In this document: piece by piece, positions 1 to 8,160 of the stretch | How the letters are laid out: each line of letters opens with the position of its first letter | How positions within the stretch are numbered: position 1 is the first letter of the stretch | Program-made: the position numbers and the translations under genes | The notes under the pieces: model-generated | What the model saw: only the letters and a program-made list of their open reading frames with translations | Told to the model about the DNA's origin: nothing | Databases searched by the model: none | Assembly (NCBI GenBank): GCA_964594635.1 | Contig: CAZQMV010000004.1 | Location: 124,001-188,000, forward strand | Source: Berkiella sp964594635 | GTDB taxonomy: Bacteria > Pseudomonadota > Gammaproteobacteria > Berkiellales > Berkiellaceae | Length of the DNA stretch: 64,000 nucleotides | Reading direction: 5' to 3'

Positions 1-215
1 GCTTTATTGGTAAACGTTACCGCCAAAATCCGTGAGGCAGATATCTGCTCTTTCGCCATCAGCCATGCGATGCGATGAACGAGCACGCGTGTTTTACCAC
101 TGCCTGCCCCTGCCAAAATCAGCAAATGCTTGGCATTCGAACTCACCGCTTGGTATTGCGCGTTATTGAGTTCACCTAAAATATGATCAAGGGAAGAGTC
201 TTCCGTGACTGACAT
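1..215 (-). CDS. uvrD: DNA helicase II UvrD, N-terminal fragment
   Basis: The window contains only the first 71 codons of this leftward gene; the rest lies beyond the left edge. The start is the ATG at 213-215. The translation carries the superfamily 1 helicase Walker A motif LAGAGSGKTRV near residues 32-42, followed by VHRIAWL and AVTFTNKA (motif Ia), which is the typical UvrD/PcrA/Rep start. By family knowledge UvrD is a 3'-5' helicase acting in mismatch and nucleotide excision repair. The pattern VLVHRIAWLM favours UvrD over Rep. Its start is 5 bp after the MFS transporter stop, so the two are probably cotranscribed. Confidence 0.88.
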   Translation of the reverse strand, partial: MSVTEDSSLDHILGELNNAQYQAVSSNAKHLLILAGAGSGKTRVLVHRIAWLMAKEQISASRILAVTFTNK

Positions 216-220
216 GCTGC

Positions 221-1483
221 TTATTCCTGTTTATCACGAATCAAGGGAACGATGAGTAAGGCACTAATCAGGTAAAATATGGGCAATAGCACCAAACTGA
301 TATGGTAATCTGCAACTGCATAAATAGGCTCTCCATTAGGAAGTATTTCGCCCGAACGTACTTTATCTAAAATCCAACCGACTGAATAAGTTAAAATGGC
401 ACTACCAAACATCGAAACCATATTTACAAAGCCAACAGCCGTTGCGACATACATCGATGAATTAAAGCGCTCTATCATGACAAATGCCAACACATACGTA
501 CCTGTTGCACCAAAAGTGAAAAACAGAATACACGCCGATAATTCTGTGAGATGGGGTAAATAAATGATTAAGGTCAACGCGGTTGCGGCAATGAAAGCTG
601 AAATAGCCATTGGCCATTTGCGGTTGTCAAAAAGACCTGAAATCCATCCCAATAAAGGACTTCCCACCGCCATACCAATAAAAGTCATGGTAACCGCAGG
701 CATGGAAGCAGCATCTCGAGAAATCCCGTGCACATCGACAAGGAATTTCACGCCCCATGCACCACCAAAAGCATCGGTTGGCGCGGTAACAAAAAAGGCA
801 TAAATCCCGACGATCCAACTTTGCGGCTGTTTAACAACTTCTTTTAAACAGCGCCAAAAAGGTGGCGAGCTTTTGGTCTGAAGTTCAAATTCTGGATGAT
901 CCGGATTATGATCACGAATACAAATCCAAGCGAAAACAGTTAACACTAACCCAAACAAACCAAGATAAATCATCAATTCGCGCCAGGTGAGATAATCAAG
1001 TCCCAAAGAAAGTGGCGCGCCCCCAACAGCGGCACCTAAAGTACCAATGGTGAGCGTTAACCCAGTCATAAAGGGGAACCAATGAGGTGCAAACCAAATA
1101 TTGACGATTTTAAGACAGCTGATAAAAGCAAATGCTGAGCCAGCACCAATCAGGGCACGCATGATGCAGCCAACAAAAAAGCTTTGGGTATAAGCCAGCG
1201 CTAACGTACTTAAGCCGCATAACATAATGGCGAAAGTGAGCAGTCGTCTTGGACCATATTTATCCGTTAAAGCGCCAACGGGAAGTTGCAGCGGCGCATA
1301 AGCCCAATACCAAAAAGAGGAGAAAAGACCAAAGTCCCTGGCATCCATGTCAAATGCCAACGATAGTTCTTCTACCAGAACATTGGGTGATACACGCAAC
1401 AAAAATTCATATAAATAGAATAGTGTCGCTACGCCAAACATCAGTAACGGGAGTACAACAAGCTTGAAGCGATGGTGAGTCAT
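221..1483 (-). CDS. MFS transporter, Pht-like
   Basis: A 420-residue major facilitator superfamily permease of the inner membrane with about twelve hydrophobic segments. The loop after the second segment reads GALTDKYGPRRLL, the MFS signature A motif. The general shape resembles the Legionella Pht family of phagosomal nutrient transporters, in which several members import amino acids or nucleosides; that assignment is inference from overall feel and not from a diagnostic motif. It diverges from hmgA across a 152 bp gap and runs into uvrD with 5 bp between. The neighbouring homogentisate dioxygenase makes an aromatic or tyrosine-related substrate possible, but nothing in the sequence proves it. 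The ATG at 1483 is preceded by a modest AAGAG ribosome site. Confidence 0.8.
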   Translation of the reverse strand: MTHHRFKLVVLPLLMFGVATLFYLYEFLLRVSPNVLVEELSLAFDMDARDFGLFSSFWYWAYAPLQLPVGALTDKYGPRRLLTFAIMLCGLSTLALAYTQSFFVGCIMRALIGAGSAFAFISCLKIVNIWFAPHWFPFMTGLTLTIGTLGAAVGGAPLSLGLDYLTWRELMIYLGLFGLVLTVFAWICIRDHNPDHPEFELQTKSSPPFWRCLKEVVKQPQSWIVGIYAFFVTAPTDAFGGAWGVKFLVDVHGISRDAASMPAVTMTFIGMAVGSPLLGWISGLFDNRKWPMAISAFIAATALTLIIYLPHLTELSACILFFTFGATGTYVLAFVMIERFNSSMYVATAVGFVNMVSMFGSAILTYSVGWILDKVRSGEILPNGEPIYAVADYHISLVLLPIFYLISALLIVPLIRDKQE

Positions 1484-1635
1484 AAACTGCTCTTTATCAT
1501 ACTGAATATGAAGTAGGATAACCGTCTCATTTTATCGTTTGGGCTGAGTCTAATCCAAGTTGAGAGAGGATAGCAATACAAATAGCGTTGTTGCGGGTAT
1601 CATAAAAAAAGGATGATAAATTTTAGGGTAATCGG

Positions 1636-2931
1636 ATGACTAAAGAATATATTTACCAAAAAGGTTTTGGCAGCCACTGGCAAAGCGAAGCGCTAAAAGG
1701 CGCTCTGCCGAAGGGACAAAATTCTCCTCAAAAGCCACCTTTTGGGCTGTATGCAGAACAATTAAGTGGCAGCGCTTTTACAAGAGCCCGTCATCAGAAT
1801 TTTCGAAGCTGGTTATATCGGATTTTGCCTTCTGCAGTACACGCACCTTTTCAAGGAGTTCCCCATAGCGGCTTAACGCTCACCGCCAACGAAGCCTCTC
1901 CTTCTCCCGCACAAATGCGCTGGGATCCCTTAGCAGATCCTGTCACCAACACTGATTTTATCTTAGGTATAAAAACATTATTGGTTAATGGTTCACCTTT
2001 AGCGCATCAAGGTGGCGCAATCCATCTGTATGCAGCGAATGCTGATATGGGAAATCGCTATTTTTATAGCGCCGATGGCGAATGGCTGATTGTCCCTTAT
2101 GAGGGTGACTGTGAGTTATTTACTGAATTCGGAAAATTAAGTTTATCCCCAGGTGAAATTGTCGTGATCCCTAGAGGCGTTCGCTTCAAAGTGACGCTCG
2201 ATTCCCCACAAATCAAAGGCTATATTTGCGAGAATTTTGGCTCTCCTTTTACTTTGCCTGATTTAGGTCCTATTGGCAGTAACGGCTTAGCGAACCCTAA
2301 AGATTTCCTTATTCCACACGCCGCTTTTGAACAAAAGCAGGAAGAGTGTTGGTTGTTAGCAAAATTTGACAGCAAACTCTGGCAAGCAAAACTGAATCAC
2401 TCCCCCTTAAATGTGGTTGCTTGGCATGGCAACTATGCGCCCTATAAATATGATCTTCGTGCTTTTAATACTATCAATACCGTCAGTTACGACCATTGTG
2501 ATCCTTCTATTTTTACCGTCTTAACTTCGCAAAGTGCCATGCCCGGCATCGCCAATATGGATTTTGTTATTTTTCCAGAACGATGGATGGTCGCTGAAAA
2601 TACCTTTAGACCACCTTATTACCATCGCAATGTCATGAGTGAGTATATGGGGTTAATTTACGGCGCTTATGATGCAAAAGGTGAAGGATTTGTTGCAGGT
2701 GGCGGCAGTTTGCACAACATGATGTCAGGACATGGTCCCGATAAAGACGCTTTTGAGCAAGGCACTAATGTAACATTGCTTCCCGAAAAACAGACTAACA
2801 CCTTAGCCTTTATGTTCGAAAGCTGTCTACCATGGTCATTAACGCCGTTTGCAAAAAGTGAATCGCTCTTACAGCCAAACTATCAAAACAGCTGGCAACA
2901 TATTGACGTCTTATTTAAGCAACCGGAGTAA
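1636..2931 (+). CDS. hmgA: Homogentisate 1,2-dioxygenase
   Basis: A 431-residue cytosolic non-haem iron enzyme that opens the ring of homogentisate to maleylacetoacetate in phenylalanine/tyrosine catabolism. The three expected iron ligands are present: His330 and Glu336 in the YYHRNVMSEYMG segment, and His366 in SGHGPD, with the same relative spacing as the human enzyme (335, 341, 371). Length matches the family. An AGGG ribosome site precedes the ATG. Maleylacetoacetate isomerase, fumarylacetoacetase and 4-hydroxyphenylpyruvate dioxygenase are not in the window, so the pathway is scattered or incomplete. A GC-rich hairpin follows the stop. The gene diverges from the MFS transporter. Confidence 0.95.
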   Translation: MTKEYIYQKGFGSHWQSEALKGALPKGQNSPQKPPFGLYAEQLSGSAFTRARHQNFRSWLYRILPSAVHAPFQGVPHSGLTLTANEASPSPAQMRWDPLADPVTNTDFILGIKTLLVNGSPLAHQGGAIHLYAANADMGNRYFYSADGEWLIVPYEGDCELFTEFGKLSLSPGEIVVIPRGVRFKVTLDSPQIKGYICENFGSPFTLPDLGPIGSNGLANPKDFLIPHAAFEQKQEECWLLAKFDSKLWQAKLNHSPLNVVAWHGNYAPYKYDLRAFNTINTVSYDHCDPSIFTVLTSQSAMPGIANMDFVIFPERWMVAENTFRPPYYHRNVMSEYMGLIYGAYDAKGEGFVAGGGSLHNMMSGHGPDKDAFEQGTNVTLLPEKQTNTLAFMFESCLPWSLTPFAKSESLLQPNYQNSWQHIDVLFKQPE

Positions 2932-2935
2932 GATC

Positions 2936-2959
2936 ATCCTCTCCCGGGCGGGAGAGGAT
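2936..2959. terminator. Hairpin between convergent hmgA and HU-like gene
   Basis: A perfect 10-bp stem (ATCCTCTCCC pairing with GGGAGAGGAT) with a GGGC loop lies between two converging stop codons. There is no clear U-run on either side, so it may be a two-way transcription or mRNA-end barrier, or a remnant of a dispersed repeat: its GGGAGAGG core recurs in the element at 4218-4339. Confidence 0.5.
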
Positions 2960-2978
2960 AGGACAATCTGCAAAAACG

Positions 2979-3389
2979 TTAAGCTAAAAGAGATTCTTTT
3001 AAACCTTTTAGGGCAACTAATTTGATATCGTCGCGAGCAGGTTTAGGAGGGATCACAACTTCTTTACCGGTTAAGGGGCTAACCATAACACGTTTTTTGG
3101 TAGGCTTACGTCGAACTTTACGGATCTTCAAGCCCATTTTAGGGATCATGATTTCGCCAGATCCTTGTTTCTTCATATGAGCCTTGACCAATTTAGCCAT
3201 CTCAGTGAATACTGCTTCCACTTCTACCCGCTTCAAACCAGTTGAATCTGAAATGGTTTGTAAAATTTCGATACGGGTTTGCTTGTCTTTGATTGCTTTG
3301 GTGCGAGAAAGTAGCAATTTCGACTCTGCATTTTCTTCAGTCTTTTTACGACCAGAAGTGACCTTCGTATTTTTACTTGCTGACGCCAT
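2979..3389 (-). CDS. HU-family DNA-binding protein with basic N-terminal extension
   Basis: A 136-residue protein. Residues about 37-135 match the HU/IHF fold: a helical start (TRIEILQTISDSTG), the turn into the beta arm with GSGEIMIPKMGLKIRKV, a basic arm (RRKPTKKRVMV), and the late RDDIKLVALKGLKESL helix. Residues 1-36 are a lysine-rich, low-complexity extension absent from the classical 90-residue HU. By family it should bind DNA non-specifically as a nucleoid protein. The arm sequence differs from the usual RNPQTGK form, so it belongs to a divergent HU branch rather than HupA/HupB. A GGAG site sits 7 bp before the ATG. It is a single-gene unit converging on hmgA. Confidence 0.82.
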   Translation of the reverse strand: MASASKNTKVTSGRKKTEENAESKLLLSRTKAIKDKQTRIEILQTISDSTGLKRVEVEAVFTEMAKLVKAHMKKQGSGEIMIPKMGLKIRKVRRKPTKKRVMVSPLTGKEVVIPPKPARDDIKLVALKGLKESLLA

Positions 3390-3506
3390 TTAATTCTCCA
3401 TTATTATTCTTAATTTTGATTGCGCTTCACAAACTATCACAAGAAATAAGCACAATTCGATATCGCGCAGGCGATTATGCCAACGGCACCACTGCAAGTA
3501 AACCCC

Positions 3507-4160
3507 CTACAAAGATCGAACGCACTCTTTTCCTTCGAATTGAGGATGACTCATACGAGTAGAGACGGGAATCATTTTTACATTTTCTGGCTGCATTGCA
3601 GCTAAAAGGGGCGAGATTTCACTTATCCTATTTTCTTTTGCTAACCAAAAGGAATAATTTTCTGGTGATAAGATCACTGGCATGCGCTCATGCAACCTCT
3701 GTAAAAAAAGGGGCGCCGAGATGGTAATGATAGCGCAACTCATTATCATTTCGCCGCTACTTGTTTGCCAACTGGACCATAATCCTGCAAAAGCAAACAG
3801 CGGATGTTCATTAAGCTGCACAAAGAAAGGTTGTTTTTTATTGTTGATCAATTTCCATTCATAGTAACCACTTGCCGGGATCAAGCATCTTTGCTGCACA
3901 AATGCTTGTTTAAACGTCGGCTTCTCTGTCAACGTTTCAAAACGTGCATTAATGTGCCCGAGAGGAACATCCACTTGCTTTTTTTGCCATGTGGGCACAA
4001 AACCCCATCGGCAGAAATCGACTTGGGTTTGGTTCATGATCACGGGAATGGTTTGAGTCGGGGCAAGGTTGTAGCGAGGCTGCATGCAGAAGCCTCGCTT
4101 GAGATTAAAGTGAGAAACGATTTCTTGTTCTGTTGCGTATAAAGCGTATCTTCCGCACAT
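3507..4160 (-). CDS. yedK: SOS response-associated peptidase (SRAP/HMCES, YedK-like)
   Basis: A 217-residue SRAP-domain protein. The initiator Met is followed by Cys2 in MCGRYAL, the residue that crosslinks to abasic sites in single-stranded DNA once Met is removed. Other family motifs are PRYNLAPTQ (about 28-36), NARFETL, the RCLIPASGYYEW block and a late STRMS segment ahead of the final residues. By family knowledge it protects abasic sites at replication forks. It stands alone, 117 bp upstream of the HU-like gene, with the palindromic element at 4218-4339 upstream. No LexA box was recognised in front of it. Confidence 0.92.
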   Translation of the reverse strand: MCGRYALYATEQEIVSHFNLKRGFCMQPRYNLAPTQTIPVIMNQTQVDFCRWGFVPTWQKKQVDVPLGHINARFETLTEKPTFKQAFVQQRCLIPASGYYEWKLINNKKQPFFVQLNEHPLFAFAGLWSSWQTSSGEMIMSCAIITISAPLFLQRLHERMPVILSPENYSFWLAKENRISEISPLLAAMQPENVKMIPVSTRMSHPQFEGKECVRSL

Positions 4161-4217
4161 GTTATATTTCTCTTAGGTATTCTGTAGAAGGATCGTGAGC
4201 GCTCGCGCGAACAGTTA

Positions 4218-4339
4218 CCCTCTACCGCTTGCGGGAGAGGGCAGCCCGAAGGGCGGGTGAGGGAATGTTGGCTGCATGAAGTTTTTTTACCCTCATCCGG
4301 CGCAAGTTGCGCCGCCTTCTCCCGCAAGCGGTAGAAGGG
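4218..4339. repeat. Palindromic MITE/REP-like element
   Basis: About 122 bp with long imperfect terminal inverted repeats: the arm at 4218-4241 (core TCTACCGCTTGCGGGAGA) recurs as its reverse complement at 4315-4339. Nested hairpins lie inside (GCCCGAAGGGC; GGCGCAAGTTGCGCC). The CCCTCATCCG and TTCTCCCGCAAGCGG words resemble dispersed REP/RIME-like repeats of other proteobacteria. Weaker symmetry extends outward: GTGAGCG...CGAACA near 4195-4213 mirrors TGTTCGCTTCGCTCAC at 4342-4358. It fills the yedK-glmS gap and has no coding capacity. It could also act as an mRNA-stabilising or terminating structure after glmS. Confidence 0.75.
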
Positions 4340-4385
4340 CATTGTTCGCTTCGCTCACCAAAGATCGCTTTCTCGTTTTATACAT

Positions 4386-6218
4386 TTATTCAACAGTAAC
4401 TGATTTTGCTAAATTTCTCGGCTGATCAACATCCGTGCCTTTTAGAACAGCAACATGATAGGCAAGTAACTGGAGCAAAACAGTAAAAGCAATCGGTGCC
4501 GTTAATTCTCCCACTGTTGGGATCTCTATTACCGTCATCTCTTTGCTGTTGACTAACCCTGTGCCTCTTTCAGCAAAGACCATCAATTCACCTTGGCGCG
4601 CCCTAACTTCTTGTAAATTTGAGACCAGCTTATCAAGCAAATGATCATGAGCAGCTAGCGCAACTACCGGCATATTTTTATCAACTAAGGCTAATGGTCC
4701 ATGTTTTAATTCACCAGCCGGATGTGCTTGCGCATGAATGTAAGAGATCTCTTTTAGTTTTAGCGAACCCTCTTGGACAATGGGGTAATACACACCACGG
4801 CCAATAAAAAGCGCATTTTCTTTATCGTCAAAGCGATGAGCCAACTTCGCAATTTCCCCATCTAGCTGCAAAAGCTGCTCAATGACTTGTGGAAGAGCAC
4901 GAAGCGCTTCAACGATTTGCATCTGTTCGGTGTATTTGGGATTGTAGCGACGTCCCAAACACTGCACCAACATGAGCAAAGCAACCAATTGAGTGGTGAA
5001 AGCTTTGGTCGATGCAACACCAATTTCGGGGCCAGCATGTGTTAGCAAGACTAATTCCGATTCCCGTACCATTGAGCTTTCGGGCACATTACAAATCGCT
5101 AATTTGCCACAATAGTGATCACTATTGAGGTTACGCATCGCAGCTAACGTATCCGCCGTTTCCCCCGATTGCGACAAGGTGACAAAAAGCGTTCCTGGCA
5201 ATACCACTTGACGACGATAACGCGCTTCACTGGCGACTTCTATTTGGCAAGGAATGTTGGTGATACTTTCTATCCATTGTTTTGCGACCAAGCCTGCATG
5301 GTAGCTTGTACCACAAGCAACAATTTGGATTGCCTTGGTTTTATCAAAAATGGCAGAGGCACTCGCACCAAAAACCCCATCAGGGATATCATTTCCATGT
5401 AGGCGACCTGCAAACGCAGAACGTATTGCTTCTGGTTGCTCAAAGATCTCTTTTTGCATGTAGTGTCGATATTTACCACGATCAGTGCTTTGCGCTGTCA
5501 TCGCAACCTTGCGCACTTTGCGCTCAATTTTATGACCCGAACGATCATAAATAACGTAATGATCGCGAAAAATCTCCGCCACATCACCATCTTCTAAAAC
5601 AACAAAATCTTGAGTAAACGACAATAACGCCAAACTATCTGAAGCGATAAAATTTTCACCCAAACCAATGCCAATCACTAATGGACTGCCTTGACGTGCC
5701 GCAATAATTCGATCGGGTGCATTTTGTGAAACCACAGCCAATGCATAAGCACCTTCTAATTCTTTTACAGTTGCCTGCACGGCTTGTAATAAATTATTAG
5801 ATTTCTTGAACTCATCACCAATCCACTGCACAATCACTTCAGAATCGGTTTCTGAGGTAAAACGAATTTTTTTCGCTTCCAGTTTTGTGCGTAATGTTAA
5901 ATAATTTTCGATAATACCATTGTGAACCAATGCTATTTGGTTTTCGAATAAATGCGGATGTGCATTCATTTCACTGGGCTTGCCGTGCGTTGCCCAACGA
6001 GTATGAGCAATACCCATCTTACCTAATAAAGGCTCTTTATCGTGTGCCAATAATAATTGATTAACTTTGCCACAAACTCGCAATCTCTCAAGCTGGCCAC
6101 CTTCATTCAGAACAGCGAGGCCTGCGGAATCATAACCTCGATATTCAAGGCGTTTTAATCCCTCAAGCAAAATGGGAGCAATATCTCTTTGCGCAATTCC
6201 TGCCGTTATCCCACACAT
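4386..6218 (-). CDS. glmS: Glutamine--fructose-6-phosphate aminotransferase (isomerizing)
   Basis: A 610-residue cytosolic enzyme that makes glucosamine-6-phosphate from fructose-6-phosphate and glutamine, the first step to UDP-GlcNAc for peptidoglycan and LPS. The N-terminal glutaminase domain starts MCGITAG with nucleophile Cys2 and contains LEYRGYDSAG and HTRWATHG. The C-terminal half has two SIS sugar-isomerase domains (CGTSYHAG, SQSGETADT, STKAFTTQ) and ends in DQPRNLAKSVTVE, the catalytic C-terminal tail. Length equals the E. coli enzyme. It starts 1 bp after the glmU stop, a tight glmU-glmS operon. No glmS ribozyme is expected, or could fit, in that spacing. Confidence 0.97.
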   Translation of the reverse strand: MCGITAGIAQRDIAPILLEGLKRLEYRGYDSAGLAVLNEGGQLERLRVCGKVNQLLLAHDKEPLLGKMGIAHTRWATHGKPSEMNAHPHLFENQIALVHNGIIENYLTLRTKLEAKKIRFTSETDSEVIVQWIGDEFKKSNNLLQAVQATVKELEGAYALAVVSQNAPDRIIAARQGSPLVIGIGLGENFIASDSLALLSFTQDFVVLEDGDVAEIFRDHYVIYDRSGHKIERKVRKVAMTAQSTDRGKYRHYMQKEIFEQPEAIRSAFAGRLHGNDIPDGVFGASASAIFDKTKAIQIVACGTSYHAGLVAKQWIESITNIPCQIEVASEARYRRQVVLPGTLFVTLSQSGETADTLAAMRNLNSDHYCGKLAICNVPESSMVRESELVLLTHAGPEIGVASTKAFTTQLVALLMLVQCLGRRYNPKYTEQMQIVEALRALPQVIEQLLQLDGEIAKLAHRFDDKENALFIGRGVYYPIVQEGSLKLKEISYIHAQAHPAGELKHGPLALVDKNMPVVALAAHDHLLDKLVSNLQEVRARQGELMVFAERGTGLVNSKEMTVIEIPTVGELTAPIAFTVLLQLLAYHVAVLKGTDVDQPRNLAKSVTVE

Positions 6219-6219
6219 G

Positions 6220-7629
6220 TTATTTATCGTCCTTTAATGGTTTATGCTGTTTTTTAGGTCTTTGCCAATCAATACTTCTTGGCGCTAATTGCTGTGTTAG
6301 TGTTAATTGGAAAGCGGGCACATCTTTATTCACCGTACTGCCCGCACCAATGGTTGCGCCCTTTCCGACTCGCACTGGCGCAATTAACTGCGTATCTGAT
6401 CCAATGTGAACTTCGTCTTCAATAATTGTTTGGTGTTTATTGGCACCATCATAGTTACAGGTGATTGTGCCGGCGCCCACATTCACGTTATTACCCATCA
6501 TGGTGTCGCCAATGTAGCTTAGATGATTAATCTTTGAGCCTTCGCCAATCAGTGAATTTTTAATTTCGACATAATTTCCAATATGCGCACCATCAGCCAA
6601 TATAGCGCCAGGTCTTAAACGAGCAAAAGGCCCTATGCGGGAATGATTGCCCACGGTAGCGCCTTCTAAATGACTGTTCGCCATTACGGTGACGTTATCG
6701 CCTAAATCACAATTTATTAACACGCAGTTAGGACCAATGTAACATCCATCGCCTAAGCGGTTTTGACCTTCAAATATGACATTCACATCAATAAAAACAT
6801 CTTGGCCAAATTCAATGTTACCCCGTAAATCAAAGCGATTAGGATCTGCTAGGGTTACACCTTTTTGCAATAATTGTTGCGCTTTTTGCCATTGATAGTG
6901 TCGCTCTAGTTGAGCCAATTGGCATTTATCATTCACGCCTATTATTTCTGTAAATTCTGCAGGATGATGGGTCGCCACATTCACTTTGTCTGCCACTGCA
7001 AACTGCACAATATCGGTTAAGTAATATTCTTTTTGTGCATTATGATTGGTTAATTTTTCTACCCACGCCTTCAAGGCTCGAGCTTTTGCAAAAACGATGC
7101 CGGTATTAATTTCGGTTATCATTTTTTGTGCATCAGAGGCATCTTTTTCTTCAACAATGCTTAATACTTTACCTTCTTTATCTCGGATAATGCGCCCTAA
7201 TCCGGTTGGATTACCCATATTTGCGGTTAAAATACCAAGAGAATCTTCCGTTTTTGTCATCAAATTCTGCAAGGTGTTTTGTTGAATTAACGGAACATCA
7301 CCATACAAAATGAGCACCTGGTTTTCATCATTGATGAGCGGCAACGCTTTTGCAACAGCATCACCAGTACCCAATCTTTGTGGTTGTTCAACCCAGGTAA
7401 TAGCGTTAGAAGGAAAAGATTGCATTAAAGCTTGCCCTTCAAAGCCATAAACAACAATCATTTGAGAGGGTTTAAGTGCCTCGGCTTGCGACAATACGTG
7501 CCCTAATAAAGGATAGCCACCCAAAGAATGTAATACTTTGGGTATTGAAGATTTCATCCGGGTTCCCTGTCCTGCAGCCAAGATGATAATGCTCAATTGC
7601 GCGGCGTTATATTCACTCATTTTCTTCAT
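6220..7629 (-). CDS. glmU: Bifunctional GlcN-1-P acetyltransferase / UDP-GlcNAc pyrophosphorylase
   Basis: About 469 residues. The N-terminal uridylyltransferase domain has the LAAGQGTRMKSSIPKVLH motif near residues 16-33 and GTGDAV further on. From about residue 250 a left-handed beta-helix of hexapeptide repeats forms the acetyltransferase (GPFARLRPGA, EIKNSLIGEGSKINHLSYIGD). It supplies UDP-GlcNAc together with GlmS. The ATG at 7629 has AAAAGGG 5 bp upstream and is preferred; an in-frame TTG just before and a second ATG at 7620 are alternatives. A factor-independent terminator lies directly upstream, so the gene may depend on readthrough from the atp operon or on its own promoter. Confidence 0.96.
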   Translation of the reverse strand: MKKMSEYNAAQLSIIILAAGQGTRMKSSIPKVLHSLGGYPLLGHVLSQAEALKPSQMIVVYGFEGQALMQSFPSNAITWVEQPQRLGTGDAVAKALPLINDENQVLILYGDVPLIQQNTLQNLMTKTEDSLGILTANMGNPTGLGRIIRDKEGKVLSIVEEKDASDAQKMITEINTGIVFAKARALKAWVEKLTNHNAQKEYYLTDIVQFAVADKVNVATHHPAEFTEIIGVNDKCQLAQLERHYQWQKAQQLLQKGVTLADPNRFDLRGNIEFGQDVFIDVNVIFEGQNRLGDGCYIGPNCVLINCDLGDNVTVMANSHLEGATVGNHSRIGPFARLRPGAILADGAHIGNYVEIKNSLIGEGSKINHLSYIGDTMMGNNVNVGAGTITCNYDGANKHQTIIEDEVHIGSDTQLIAPVRVGKGATIGAGSTVNKDVPAFQLTLTQQLAPRSIDWQRPKKQHKPLKDDK

Positions 7630-7642
7630 CAAACCCTTTTAA

Positions 7643-7668
7643 CAAAAAGGGTGGCTTGCGCCACCCCT
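7643..7668 (-). terminator. Rho-independent terminator after atpC
   Basis: On the minus strand a GGGTGGC stem, GCAA tetraloop and GCCACCC partner are followed by TTTTTG. It sits between the atpC stop (7704) and the glmU start (7629), where it should end or attenuate the ATP synthase transcript before glmU-glmS. Confidence 0.85.
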
Positions 7669-7703
7669 TATACGTTTGTCCCTATGAATGCGCTATTACC
7701 CAT

Positions 7704-8135
7704 TTATTTGAGGTGCACTTTCTTTTTAGCTTCTCTAATCGCACGCAACATCCCTGCTGCCCTTGCCAATTCTGCGCGAGCTCTCGCGTAATCAACATCA
7801 GCTCGATGATCTTTGAGTGTCTTTTCTGCCTGTTGCTGAGATTTTAAAGCCTCGGCTTCATTAAAGTCGCGCGCTCTGACCACCGTATCGGCCAAAATGG
7901 TGACAATATGCGGCTGTACTTCCAAGATACCACCTGTGACATAAACCACATCTTCTTTATCTTCTACATCGCGTATTCTGATAAAACCAGGCAATAAGCC
8001 AGTGAGTAACGGCGTATGTCCAGGAGCAATTTCTAACTCTCCCATCGTACCCGTCGCAAACACGCGCAGTGCATCACCTGAAAAAATTTCCGATTCTGCG
8101 CTAACGATATCTAAATGCAATGTGGCCACAGCCAT
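7704..8135 (-). CDS. atpC: ATP synthase F1 subunit epsilon
   Basis: A 143-residue subunit of the F1 central stalk that couples rotation to catalysis and can inhibit ATP hydrolysis. It begins with LHLDIVSAESEIFSG, contains the GELEIAPGHTPLLTGL motif of the N-terminal beta sandwich and ends in a two-helix basic domain (ALARAELARAAGMLRAI). Length is normal (E. coli 139). It is the last gene of the atp operon, 25 bp after atpD and followed by a terminator. Confidence 0.96.
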   Translation of the reverse strand: MAVATLHLDIVSAESEIFSGDALRVFATGTMGELEIAPGHTPLLTGLLPGFIRIRDVEDKEDVVYVTGGILEVQPHIVTILADTVVRARDFNEAEALKSQQQAEKTLKDHRADVDYARARAELARAAGMLRAIREAKKKVHLK

Positions 8136-8160
8136 TTTGTTACTCTCTTACGCTCTTTGC

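Noticed and set aside
4040..4342. Coding frame across the 4.2-kb palindromic element
   Set aside because: The translation is generated by inverted repeats and runs into yedK antisense; not a gene.
6218..6220. glmS ribozyme upstream of glmS
   Set aside because: glmS starts 1 bp after glmU; there is no leader that could hold the ribozyme, and it is a Gram-positive feature.
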